NCBI RefSeq assembly: GCF_006386545.1 | Contig: NZ_SWAR01000024.1 | Coordinates: 26,322-90,321, forward strand | DNA from: Methylibium rhizosphaerae | Lineage (GTDB): Bacteria; Pseudomonadota; Gammaproteobacteria; Burkholderiales; Burkholderiaceae_C | Reading direction: 5' to 3' | DNA length: 64,000 nt | Shown: positions 1-8,015 of the stretch, piece by piece | How the letters are laid out: each line of letters opens with the position of its first letter | Position numbering within the stretch: the first letter of the stretch is position 1 | Notes under the pieces: generated by a model | Databases searched by the model: none | What the model saw: only the letters and a program-made list of their open reading frames with translations | What the model was told of the DNA's origin: nothing | Position numbers and translations under genes: made by a program

Positions 1-1644
1 GATCGCAGGCCGGCCGACCTGACCGCCGCGCGAGACGGTTTCCTGCGCGGCGGCAACCATGCGGGCGACGTGCCGGCGATGGTGTGGATGTACCGCTGCT
101 GCAGCGGCACGCCGCTGATGCGCGACGCGGTGGAGGCCTGGGTCGAGGGCGACCGGCTCATCGCGGAACTGGTGGCCCTGGGCGCGCGCCTGTCGCGCCG
201 CCTGGATGGCCGTGAAAGCCTGTCCGCCGCGGAGCGGATCGACGCGATGGCGCAGCTCGATGCGCTGGAGTCGCGGCTGATCGCGCAGGAGCGGCGCTTT
301 TCGGCCTCGCTCGGCACCGCCTCGCGGGCCGTGGTGTGGCTACTGTGCGCGGTGACGCTGGGGCTGGCGGCATTGCTCGCCATGGCGGGTGTGGCCCTCG
401 GGCGCCGCGGGCTGCTGCGCCACCAGCAGGCGCAGCAGCAGCTGGCCCAGGCCAACCAGCGCTGGACACTGGCCACCGCCAGTGACGGCCTCGGTCTGTT
501 CGACTGGAACCTCGACAGCGATGAAGTGTTCCTCGACGCGCGGGCAGCGGCGGCCTATGGCTTCGACTTCCGGGCCGAAGGGTTGCGCCTGCTGCGCAGC
601 GAGCTGCGCAAGCTGCTGCATCCCGATGATCGGATGCCGGTGCGAACGGCCCTGGCCCAGGCGGTGGCCAGCGGCGAGCTGTTCAAGCAGCGCTACCGCA
701 TCCGGCGCCCGAGCGACGGCGCCGAGCGCCACCTGGCGGTGACCGGCCTGCTGTACCGCGACGCCGGCGTGCAGCAGGCGGCGCGCATGCTGGGCGTGGT
801 GCGCGACGTGACCGACGAAGTGCAGAACACCCAGCTGGCGCTCGACAAGGCGGCAGCCGAGCGGGTGGCCCGTGCACGCATCGAGTTCCTGTCGCGCCTG
901 AGCCATGAGCTGCGCACGCCGCTCAATGCGGTGCTCGGCTTCTCGCAGCTGATGCTGGCCGACGCGTCGCAACCGCTGGCGCCTGCCCAGCGTGCGCGGG
1001 TGCAGCACATCGGTGAAGCCGGCGAGCACCTGCTGCGGCTGGTGGAAGACGTGCTCGACATCACCCACATCGACTCCGGCAACTTCTCGATGTCGCTGCG
1101 CCCGATGGCATTGCAGCCGGTGGTCGACGCGGCACTGCGCCTCGTCGACAAGGAGCGCCAGTCGTATGACGTGCAGGTGGTGCACGGGCTGCCCGCGCAG
1201 CCGCTGCACGTGGTGGCCGACGCGCAGCGGCTCGAGCAGGTGTTCGTCAACCTCTTCAGCAATGCCTGCAAGTACAACCGCCGCGGCGGCGTGCTGGTGA
1301 TCGAGCATGCCGAGGTCGGCGACCAGGTGACGGTGAGCGTACGCGACGAGGGCGAGGGCCTCGACGCGCAGGAACTGGAGCAGCTGTTCCGGCCGTTCAA
1401 GCGGTTGGCGCCCGCCGCCAGCGTGCCGGGTACCGGGCTTGGCCTGGTGGTGGTGAAGCTGCTGCTCGAGCAGATGGGCGGCGCCATCGAGGTGCACAGC
1501 ATCAAGGGCAGGGGCACCACCTTCACCGTGTCGCTGCCCGCGACCGCGGCGGTGCCGGCCGACGTGTTGCCGGACGAGCCGTCAGAACAGGCCGACAAGG
1601 CGACGCGCAGCTGGATGACGGCGACCCGTTCCGCACGGCCCTAA
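1..1644 (+). CDS. Sensor histidine kinase, 5' end cut by window edge
   Basis: The frame is open from base 1, so the true start lies to the left; 547 residues are visible. A helical, probably periplasmic stretch comes first, then one membrane segment at about residues 110-133, a PAS-like region at about 150-250, and the kinase core. The H-box reads LSHELRTPLNAV with the phospho-accepting His near residue 302. The N-box is near 415-426 (LFSNACKY), a G1 box reads DEGEGLD and the G2 box GTGLGL lies near 477. It is a class I HisKA/HATPase kinase anchored in the inner membrane. No response regulator is visible to the right, so its partner is either on the left or encoded elsewhere. The ligand cannot be told from sequence. 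Confidence 0.9.
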   Translation, partial: DRRPADLTAARDGFLRGGNHAGDVPAMVWMYRCCSGTPLMRDAVEAWVEGDRLIAELVALGARLSRRLDGRESLSAAERIDAMAQLDALESRLIAQERRFSASLGTASRAVVWLLCAVTLGLAALLAMAGVALGRRGLLRHQQAQQQLAQANQRWTLATASDGLGLFDWNLDSDEVFLDARAAAAYGFDFRAEGLRLLRSELRKLLHPDDRMPVRTALAQAVASGELFKQRYRIRRPSDGAERHLAVTGLLYRDAGVQQAARMLGVVRDVTDEVQNTQLALDKAAAERVARARIEFLSRLSHELRTPLNAVLGFSQLMLADASQPLAPAQRARVQHIGEAGEHLLRLVEDVLDITHIDSGNFSMSLRPMALQPVVDAALRLVDKERQSYDVQVVHGLPAQPLHVVADAQRLEQVFVNLFSNACKYNRRGGVLVIEHAEVGDQVTVSVRDEGEGLDAQELEQLFRPFKRLAPAASVPGTGLGLVVVKLLLEQMGGAIEVHSIKGRGTTFTVSLPATAAVPADVLPDEPSEQADKATRSWMTATRSARP

Positions 1645-1712
1645 GGTTTGGGTGTGCGCACCGGGCCTTGCGCCCGACGCGCCAGCGTTCCACTCGACCC
1701 CAGGAGGTTTCC

Positions 1713-2171
1713 ATGTCCCAACCGACCACCAAGCAACTGCGGCTGCTCAGCCTGAGCGCCGTGAGCGCGGCCTTGCTGATGGGCCTGGCCGGCTGCAACA
1801 ACCGCGACGACGATGGCCAGACCGCCGGCCAGAAGCTCGACGAGGCCACCGCCCGCATGGAGCAGCGCTCCGAGCAGGCTGGCCAGACCATCGAGCAGAA
1901 GAGCGAACAGGCCGGCCAGGCGATCGAGCGCCAGACCGACAAGATGGCCAACGCGGTGGACGACGCCAGCCTCACCGCATCGGTGAAGGCAGCGCTGATC
2001 AAGGAGCCTGACCTCAAGACGCTGGGCATCAACGTCGACAGCAAGGACGGCACGGTGGTGCTCAAGGGCGAGGTCAAGAGCATGGCCGACAAGCAGCGTG
2101 CCGAGCAGGTCGCCAGCACTGTTTCGGGCGTGAGCCGTGTGGACAACCAGCTGCAGATCGTGAGCGGTTGA
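1713..2171 (+). CDS. BON-domain lipoprotein
   Basis: 152 residues. The start is taken at ATG 1713 because AGGAGG lies just upstream at 1702-1707; an earlier in-frame ATG would add a non-signal stretch. The signal peptide ends in a lipobox LAGC with the lipidated Cys at residue 28. Residues about 30-80 are a Gln/Glu-rich helical repeat (SEQAGQ is repeated), and residues about 85-150 form a BON domain (TASVKAAL, VVLKGEVKS, VDNQLQIV). BON proteins of the OsmY/hyperosmotic type sit in the periplasm or outer membrane and are often stress-induced. It follows the kinase by about 70 bp and may be co-transcribed. A strong hairpin follows. Confidence 0.85.
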   Translation: MSQPTTKQLRLLSLSAVSAALLMGLAGCNNRDDDGQTAGQKLDEATARMEQRSEQAGQTIEQKSEQAGQAIERQTDKMANAVDDASLTASVKAALIKEPDLKTLGINVDSKDGTVVLKGEVKSMADKQRAEQVASTVSGVSRVDNQLQIVSG

Positions 2172-2196
2172 TACAGCACGGTTGCTGACCACGCCC

Positions 2197-2228
2197 GGGC
2201 CCCGCAGCGGATGTGCGCTGCGGGGCCC
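2197..2228 (+). terminator. Strong hairpin after BON lipoprotein gene
   Basis: A perfect 13-bp inverted repeat (2197-2209 with 2216-2228, 6-nt loop) lies 25 bp after the stop codon and is followed by a T-containing but not T-rich run. It lies between convergent genes, so it may serve both. Confidence 0.7.
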
Positions 2229-2256
2229 TTGCCTTTGTGCGGCCGGTTCGTCCGGG

Positions 2257-3207
2257 TCAGGCAGCCTGCGCCTGCGCCTGCGCCTGCGCCTGGCGCCGCC
2301 GCTCGGCCACTTCGCAGGCGCCGGTGATGCCGGCGGCCACGGCGTCGATGAACACCCGCGTCTTGGCCGGCATGAGCCGGCGCCCGGGAAACACCGCCCA
2401 CGCATCGACCGGGGCCAGACACCACTGGGGCAGCACACGCACGAGCGCACCGCTTTTCACGTGAGGCTCGGCAATCATTTCGGCGGTGGCCACGATGCCG
2501 CAGCCTTCGCAGGCGAGCTTGAGCAGCACGGCCGGGGCGTTGATCACCGCGCGAGGCATCGGCAGGCCTTGCCAGCGCTCTTCGCCACGGGTCAGCTTCC
2601 ATGGCATGGGCTCACCGGTGCGCGACAGCACCAGCAGGCCGTCCATGTGCGGCAGCGCCTCCGGCGACACCGGCTCGCCCTGGCGCGCCAACAGCGCAGG
2701 CGCGGCATACAGGCCGGTCGTCATCGACACCAGCCGCCGCGCCGCGAGCTGGCTGTCGTCGGCCAGCTCGCCCATGCGCAGCGCCACGTCGAAGCCTTCG
2801 GAGATGAGGTCCACCCGGCGCGGCGTGAGATCCATCTCGAGCGTGATGGCCGGGTAGCGCTCGATGAATTCGGCCAGCACGCGGGGCATCACCTCGGGCG
2901 CGAAGTCGGCTGGCGCAGTGACTCGCAGGCGCCCGCTGGGCTGGGCCTGCCGATGCATGGCCAGCGCCGCCACGGCGTCCACCTCGGCCACCACCTGCCG
3001 CGCATGGTCGAGCAGGGCCTGGCCGAACTCGGTGAGGGTGAGCTTGCGGGTCGTGCGCTGCAGCAACCGCTCGCCGAGCTGGGTTTCGAGCGCAGACAGC
3101 CGCCGCGAGACGGTGGACTTGGGCAATTTCAGCCGCTCTGCCGCCTTGGTGAAACTGCCCGCTTCGGCCACGCGGGCAAACAGGGCCAGGTCGTTGGGAT
3201 CGATCAT
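2257..3207 (-). CDS. LysR-family transcriptional regulator, divergent from azoR
   Basis: 316 residues. The N-terminal winged helix-turn-helix is typical (LALFARVAEAGSFTKAAERL, then LPKSTVSRRLSALE), followed by a LysR substrate-binding domain. It is divergent from the azoreductase gene with a 138-bp shared region carrying a palindrome, the usual arrangement for a regulator of a quinone or azo reductase operon. The C-terminus ends in an Ala-Gln dipeptide run encoded by a hexanucleotide microsatellite. Start ATG 3207. A role in sensing quinones or electrophiles is inference from the neighbour only. Confidence 0.9.
   Translation of the reverse strand: MIDPNDLALFARVAEAGSFTKAAERLKLPKSTVSRRLSALETQLGERLLQRTTRKLTLTEFGQALLDHARQVVAEVDAVAALAMHRQAQPSGRLRVTAPADFAPEVMPRVLAEFIERYPAITLEMDLTPRRVDLISEGFDVALRMGELADDSQLAARRLVSMTTGLYAAPALLARQGEPVSPEALPHMDGLLVLSRTGEPMPWKLTRGEERWQGLPMPRAVINAPAVLLKLACEGCGIVATAEMIAEPHVKSGALVRVLPQWCLAPVDAWAVFPGRRLMPAKTRVFIDAVAAGITGACEVAERRRQAQAQAQAQAA
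2264..2292. repeat. In-frame hexanucleotide microsatellite in LysR 3' end
   Basis: GCCTGC is repeated about 4.8 times. The unit is six bases, so gain or loss of units keeps the frame and only changes the length of the Ala-Gln tail of the LysR regulator. Confidence 0.85.
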
Positions 3208-3241
3208 TTGGCGTCCTCCGGGGCGGCGCCCGCCCCAGTCT

Positions 3242-3273
3242 GTTCCATCAATGGAACGAACTTATCCATTGGA
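3242..3273. promoter_or_regulatory. Palindromic operator between LysR gene and azoR
   Basis: GTTCCAT-CA-ATGGAAC (3242-3257) is a perfect palindrome, and a shorter related palindrome TCCATTGGA lies at 3265-3273. Both lie in the divergent intergenic region and are the best candidates for binding of the adjacent LysR protein. Confidence 0.6.
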
Positions 3274-3345
3274 CCACCTTTTTAAACACGGGTGGCACAA
3301 ATACATTGACTCCATCGCAACCCCTTCTTCCGCTGGAGCCGCCTC

Positions 3346-3954
3346 ATGAACATCCTGCAAATCAATACCAGCGCCCGCCGCTACGAAAACGGCCAGGGCT
3401 CCCAATCGACCCGCCTGGCCAACGAGCTGAGCGAACGCCTGCTGGCCGCCAACCCGGGCGCCACGCTGACGCTGCGCGACCTCACCACCCGGCCGCTGCC
3501 GGTGCTCGATGAAGCTGCGCTGGGCGCGCTGTTCACGCCGGCCGAGCAACGCAGCGCCGAGCAAGCCGCCCGCGTGGCGCAGGACGATGCGCTGATTGCC
3601 GAGGTGCAGGCGGCCGACGTGCTGGTGCTGGCCGTGCCGATGTACAACTTCGGCGTGACCGCGCAGTTCAAGAACTGGATCGACGCCATCGCCCGGGCCG
3701 GCACGACCTTCCGCTACACCGCGCAGGGCCCTGAAGGCCTGCTCAAGGGCAAGAAGGTCTACGCCGTGCTGACGCGCGGCGGCCAGTACCGCGACACGCC
3801 CGCCGACAGCCAGGTGCCGTGGATCAAGATGGTGCTGGGCTTCCTGGGCATGAACGACGTGCAGTTCATCTACGCCGAAGGGCTGAACATGGGCCCCGAA
3901 GCGGCCGACGCTGGCCTGGCCAGCGCACAACGCGACATCGCCGCGATTGCCTGA
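3346..3954 (+). CDS. azoR: FMN-dependent NADH:quinone/azo oxidoreductase
   Basis: 202 residues, full length for AzoR. The flavodoxin-like fold starts with LQINTSAR (FMN phosphate loop), and the conserved core [17 protein letters not shown] lies near residues 96-112, followed by TFRYT and the TRGGQYRD segment. Enzymes of this family use NADH to reduce quinones and azo compounds by two electrons in the cytoplasm. GGAG lies 8 bp before ATG 3346. A divergent LysR gene and a palindrome upstream suggest induction by its substrates. The pirin gene follows by about 60 bp in the same direction, a common pairing. Confidence 0.93.
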   Translation: MNILQINTSARRYENGQGSQSTRLANELSERLLAANPGATLTLRDLTTRPLPVLDEAALGALFTPAEQRSAEQAARVAQDDALIAEVQAADVLVLAVPMYNFGVTAQFKNWIDAIARAGTTFRYTAQGPEGLLKGKKVYAVLTRGGQYRDTPADSQVPWIKMVLGFLGMNDVQFIYAEGLNMGPEAADAGLASAQRDIAAIA

Positions 3955-4012
3955 TGTGTTGAAGTGCGGGGTCGGCCACGAGCCGCCGCCCCCCGAAGAC
4001 TGGAGAGACAGA

Positions 4013-4891
4013 ATGACCACCGCCGCTGAAACCGTGACCGCACCCCGCCGCGTCGAGCGTCTGGTGACCGGCATGCCCACGCGCGACGGGGCCGGCGTGA
4101 AGCTCACCCGGGTGCTGACGCAGCCACTGCAGCGCCGCCTCGACCCCTTCCTGATGCTCGACAACTTCGCGAGCGACGACCCGAAGGACTACGGCGCCGG
4201 CTTTCCCGACCACCCTCACCGCGGTTTCGAGACGGTGACCTACATGATCGCCGGCCGCATGCGGCACAAGGACAGCGCCGGCCACGAAGGCCTGCTGCGC
4301 AACGGCGGCGTGCAATGGATGACCGCCGGCCGCGGGCTGGTGCACTCTGAAATGCCGGAGCAGCAGGACGGCGTGATGGAAGGGTTCCAGCTGTGGCTCA
4401 ACCTGCCGGGCAAGGACAAGCTGTGCGACCCGTGGTACCGCGACATCGCAAGCGAGGAGATCCCGCAGTTCGACACGCCCGGCGGCGTGACGGCACGGGT
4501 GATCGCCGGCACGAGCCACGGCGTGGCGGGCGCCATGCAGCGCGAGGCGACGTTGCCGCTGTACCTCGACCTGCACTTCACCGCCGGCTCGAGCTTCGAG
4601 CAGGCGCTGCCGGCTTCGCACAATGCCTTCGTGTACGTGTACCGGGGCACGGTGTTCGTCGGCCAGGGTGAGGCTCGCACCGAAGTGGGCGCGCAGCGCA
4701 TGGCCATCCTGGCCAACACGGCCGGCAGCGACGGCGTGGTGCTCTCGGCCAGCGAAGACGCGAAGGCGCTGCTGATCGCCGGCCGGCCGCTGAACGAACC
4801 GATCGCCCAATACGGCCCGTTCGTGATGAATACGCACGAGGAGATCTTCCAGGCGGTTGAAGACTTCAGGGCCGGGCGGCTGGGGTCGTAG
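4013..4891 (+). CDS. Pirin-family cupin protein
   Basis: 292 residues. The start is set at ATG 4013, preceded by a purine-rich GGAGAGACAG; an upstream in-frame start would run into the azoR end. The N-terminal cupin contains the metal-binding HPHRGFETVTY motif, then GGVQWMTAGRG and the characteristic HSEM. Bacterial pirins are cytoplasmic metal cupins, some with quercetinase activity and others regulatory. It probably forms an operon with azoR, fitting quinone or flavonoid stress. A strong hairpin follows the stop. The reaction cannot be settled from sequence. Confidence 0.92.
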   Translation: MTTAAETVTAPRRVERLVTGMPTRDGAGVKLTRVLTQPLQRRLDPFLMLDNFASDDPKDYGAGFPDHPHRGFETVTYMIAGRMRHKDSAGHEGLLRNGGVQWMTAGRGLVHSEMPEQQDGVMEGFQLWLNLPGKDKLCDPWYRDIASEEIPQFDTPGGVTARVIAGTSHGVAGAMQREATLPLYLDLHFTAGSSFEQALPASHNAFVYVYRGTVFVGQGEARTEVGAQRMAILANTAGSDGVVLSASEDAKALLIAGRPLNEPIAQYGPFVMNTHEEIFQAVEDFRAGRLGS

Positions 4892-4927
4892 CCGCGACCG
4901 CTCCTGTACGCACTTCGCACTTGCTCC

Positions 4928-4956
4928 GGGGCCCGGCCCCTACCAGGCCGGGCCCC
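4928..4956 (+). terminator. Hairpin after pirin gene
   Basis: A perfect 11-bp GC-rich stem (4928-4938 with 4946-4956, 7-nt loop) lies 36 bp after the pirin stop. There is no T-run, so it may act with Rho or only protect the 3' end. Confidence 0.55.
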
Positions 4957-5288
4957 CAAGCAACAGGCCATCTCCCATGGGCTCCCCCGATGGCCTGACA
5001 GCGCCGCGGCGACACCTGCCGCGGCTGCGCTCCGCCGAGCGCCTGCACTGCATGTATCCCTCGCCTTTCACTCGCCACCCGCGTTGATCGAACGCGGCGA
5101 ACGTTATCGGCGCCCAGTGCCGCGCCATATGCCAAGGACATGCCCTTGACGCGCGCCACCACTTCACCTATTCGCGCGTGACGTAGTACCGCTTGCCGCG
5201 AGCGGCTTCGCTCATGGCGGCTCCAGGGGCCCGTCGGGGAACGGATCGTGCAAGGGGATGCGCAAACCCATCCACCTGCACCGTTGCC
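4957..5288. other. Intergenic stretch without a supported gene
   Basis: About 330 bp between the pirin hairpin and the PilJ/MCP-like gene. Small frames exist on both strands, but none has a convincing ribosome site plus protein-like composition. An upstream in-frame ATG for the next gene exists at 5193, but the residues it adds look like translated non-coding DNA. Confidence 0.4.
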
Positions 5289-5990
5289 ATGCATGCCGCG
5301 ACCCTTCCGCCCCCCGGCGCACCCGCTGCGGCCCGCGCGAGCGGCAAGCCGCCTGTCGCACCCGAGGTGTCTGGCGACAAGCTCGGCGCGCTCATCAACC
5401 TCGCCGGACGGCAGCGCATGCTGTCGCAGCGCATCGTGCTGCAGGCCCTGCTGTCCGCGCGCGGACAGCAGGGCGCCGGCAGCACGGCACGAGAGGCGCT
5501 GGCGCTGTTCACCGTGAGCCATGCCGGCCTCGTGCATGGCAGCCCGCAACTGCCCGGAGCCCATTTCGCGGCCATTCGCGAGGCCTATTTCGGTGCATTG
5601 CAAGGCGATGCGCGCATCCGCGAATTCATCGCCCTCACTGAACGCACGCTGGCGGCCATCGAAGACGGACTGCGCGGCGCCGAAGCGCTCCAGCAGGAAC
5701 TCGTGGCCTCGAGCAGCCCCATGCTCGACCTGCTGAACCGGCTGACGCAGATCTACGAAGCCGAGGCCGCGCGCCATGCGGTGGTGCAGCACCAGCGCCA
5801 GCAGGCGCTGATGGCCGACATCCAGACCATCGCGAAGCAGGCCCGCATCGTGGCCTTCAACGCGCAGGTGAGCGCGGCACGCGCCGGCGCCGTGGGCCGC
5901 GAGTTCGCGGTGGTGGCCGACACGCTGACGCGCATCACCGGCGAGATCGAAAGCCTGGTGTCGGCCGCGGTGCGCGGCACGCAGCGCTGA
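5289..5990 (+). CDS. Small soluble PilJ-type/MCP-like signalling protein
   Basis: 233 residues from ATG 5289 (start uncertain). Residues about 34-130 match the type IV pilus methyl-accepting (PilJ) N-terminal domain, with the signature NLAGRQRMLSQR. Residues about 185-220 resemble the chemoreceptor hairpin tip (IVAFNAQVSAARAG, REFAVVAD). There is no membrane segment, no HAMP domain and only a fraction of the usual cytoplasmic coiled coil, so it cannot be a normal transmembrane receptor. It may be a cytoplasmic sensor or modulator of a chemotaxis or twitching array, or a shortened relic. The reading frame itself is intact. No che or pil genes lie nearby. Confidence 0.7.
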   Translation: MHAATLPPPGAPAAARASGKPPVAPEVSGDKLGALINLAGRQRMLSQRIVLQALLSARGQQGAGSTAREALALFTVSHAGLVHGSPQLPGAHFAAIREAYFGALQGDARIREFIALTERTLAAIEDGLRGAEALQQELVASSSPMLDLLNRLTQIYEAEAARHAVVQHQRQQALMADIQTIAKQARIVAFNAQVSAARAGAVGREFAVVADTLTRITGEIESLVSAAVRGTQR

Positions 5991-6023
5991 GGCACAGGAC
6001 GGCGCGCGCATGACAATGCCCGC

Positions 6024-6917
6024 GTGGACCTGAAACTGCTCGAAGACCTGAGGGCCCTGGCCGACGAGCGCAGCTTCGTGCGCGCGGCCGAAGTGCGGCA
6101 CGTCACGCATCCGGCCTTCGGCCGCCGCATCCGCACGCTCGAAGCCTGGGCGGGCGTGCCGCTGGTGGAACGCCGCCGCACGCCGGTGCAGCTCACGCCC
6201 GCGGGGCTCGCCTTGCTGCAGCAGAGCCAGGCGCTGCTCGACGGACTGCTCCAGACCCGCGACCTGCTGCGCAGCCGTCACCCGGCGCTGGCGGGCGAGG
6301 TGGTGCGCGTGGCGACGGGGCGCACGCTGGCGCGCACCCTCGTGGCCGACTGGCTGGCGCGGCTGTCGCGCCCGCGCCAGCCGCTGCACGGGCAGCGGGT
6401 CGAGGTGCATACACGCGCCATGACCGAGGTGGCAGCCTTGCTGGAACGCGGCGAAGCCGACTTCGTGTGCTGCTACGAGCACCCGGCCACGTCGGTGCGG
6501 TTGAGCAGCCAGCGCTTCCGGCACCTCACCCTGGCCAACGACCGGCTGGTGCCGGTGTCGCGCGCGAATGCCCAGGGCCGCGCTTTGCACGGGCTGCAGG
6601 ACGGCCCGCTGATCGCCTATGCGGCCTCGCTGTCGCTGGGGGCGCTGGTGCGCGAACACCTGCAGCGCGGCATGCCCGGCGCCGCCGGGCGCACGCGCTA
6701 TGTCTGCGACTCGGCCGATGCGATCCAGGAGTTCGTGCTCAAGGGGCTGGGCGTGGCCTGGCTGCCGTGGTCGATGGTCGCCGCCGCCTGCAAGAACCGC
6801 CTGCTGGTGCCGCTGGGGGCTCGCAGCGAGGAGGTGCATTTCCAGGTGAGGCTGTACCGCCCGCGGGCGCGCCAGTCGCCGCTGCTCGAAGCGGTGTGGG
6901 CCGCCACCGACCAGTAG
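6024..6917 (+). CDS. LysR-family transcriptional regulator
   Basis: 297 residues from GTG 6024. The N-terminal helix-turn-helix (LEDLRALADERSFVRAAE, THPAFGRRIRTLE) is followed by a LysR effector domain. It lies about 100 bp upstream of, and in the same direction as, a Bug receptor and an aspartoacylase-like gene, and probably regulates them. The effector is unknown; by context it may be the ligand or the deacylated product. Confidence 0.88.
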   Translation: MDLKLLEDLRALADERSFVRAAEVRHVTHPAFGRRIRTLEAWAGVPLVERRRTPVQLTPAGLALLQQSQALLDGLLQTRDLLRSRHPALAGEVVRVATGRTLARTLVADWLARLSRPRQPLHGQRVEVHTRAMTEVAALLERGEADFVCCYEHPATSVRLSSQRFRHLTLANDRLVPVSRANAQGRALHGLQDGPLIAYAASLSLGALVREHLQRGMPGAAGRTRYVCDSADAIQEFVLKGLGVAWLPWSMVAAACKNRLLVPLGARSEEVHFQVRLYRPRARQSPLLEAVWAATDQ

Positions 6918-7019
6918 CCTTGCCGGCACCCGTTCGGCACGTTCCCGTGCCGCTTCGGCACCGGCCACGCCCCGGGCCCGTCCACACTGGTCGCACACCA
7001 CTGAACCCGGCGAGGCAGC

Positions 7020-8015
7020 ATGCAGCAGCGACGTTCCTGGATCACGACCACCCTGGCCGCCTGGCTGGCGGCCGGCCTTTGCGGCGCGGCAGCCGCACAG
7101 TCGGACTACCCCTCGAAGCCGATCACGCTGGTGGTGGGCTACCCGCCCGGCGGCAGCGTGGACCTGGTGGCCCGCACGCTCGCGCCGGAACTGGCCAGGC
7201 GCCTCGGCCAGGCGGTCGTGATCGAGAACATCGGCGGCGCCGGCGGCACGATCGGTGCGCAGCGGGTCGCCAAGGCGGCCCCGGACGGCTACAAGCTGCT
7301 GCTGGCGTCGAACAACGAAATGGCCATCAGCAAGCTGGTCAACCCGGCGCTGGCCTATGACGGCCAGCGCGACTTCTCGCCGATCGGCCTCGTCGCCACG
7401 CAGCCCATGGTGCTGGTGGCCGCACCCCATACGAAGGTCAGGTCACTCGACGACTTCGTGCGGGTGGTGAAGGGCAGCCCGGGCAAGTTCAGCTATGGCA
7501 GCTCGGGCATGGGCACCGCGCTGCACCTGGCCGGAGAAATGCTCAAGCAGTCCGGCGGGCTGTTCATGGTGCACATCCCGTACCGCGGCGTGGGGCCGCT
7601 CACCACCGACCTGCTGGGCGGCCAGCTGGACTTCGGCGTGTTCGTGCTGTCGAGCGGCCTGCCGCACATCCGCGCCGGCAGCGTGGCGGCGCTGGGCACC
7701 ACCGACGCCCGGCGCGCACCCGCCACGCCGGACATCCCGGCGCTGTCGGAGCACCCGTCGTTCCGCAAGGTCAACATCGGCATCTGGTTCGGACTGTTCG
7801 CGCCCGCCAGGCTGCCGCAGCCGGTGGCCGCCCGGCTCGGCCAGGCCTTCCAGGAGGCGGTGGCCTCGCCCGAGCTGCGCAGGAAGCTCGAGGAAGCCGG
7901 CGCGCGCCCGGCGCCCCCCGAAGGCAAGCCGGACGAGCAGCTGGCGACCTACCTGAAGGCCGAGCAGGAAAAGTACGCCCGCATCGTCGACTTCGCGAAG
8001 ATCCGCAATGAATGA
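7020..8015 (+). CDS. Bug-family periplasmic tricarboxylate receptor
   Basis: 331 residues with a Sec signal peptide (cleavage near AAAQS). The mature start YPSKPITLVVGYPPGGSVD and the GGAGGTIGAQRV segment are typical of TctC/Bug solute-binding proteins. These bind carboxylates or N-acyl amino acids for TctAB transporters or act as sensors. No tctAB genes are in the window, so it is one of the many orphan Bug proteins seen in Burkholderiales. Its 3' end overlaps the deacylase gene by 8 bp, so the two are translationally linked and the ligand is plausibly the deacylase substrate. Confidence 0.92.
   Translation: MQQRRSWITTTLAAWLAAGLCGAAAAQSDYPSKPITLVVGYPPGGSVDLVARTLAPELARRLGQAVVIENIGGAGGTIGAQRVAKAAPDGYKLLLASNNEMAISKLVNPALAYDGQRDFSPIGLVATQPMVLVAAPHTKVRSLDDFVRVVKGSPGKFSYGSSGMGTALHLAGEMLKQSGGLFMVHIPYRGVGPLTTDLLGGQLDFGVFVLSSGLPHIRAGSVAALGTTDARRAPATPDIPALSEHPSFRKVNIGIWFGLFAPARLPQPVAARLGQAFQEAVASPELRRKLEEAGARPAPPEGKPDEQLATYLKAEQEKYARIVDFAKIRNE

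Noticed and set aside
5170..5217. A 15-codon minus-strand peptide (MSEAARGKRYYVTRE) and protein-like residues in an adjacent frame downstream
   Set aside because: Attractive as a possible broken gene, but too short, and the continuation requires an arbitrary frame change; no family could be named.
4866..7430. An 854-codon open frame on the minus strand
   Set aside because: It runs antisense to the PilJ-like, LysR and Bug genes, has the His/Gln/Arg/Ala bias of a reversed high-GC frame and no recognisable domain.
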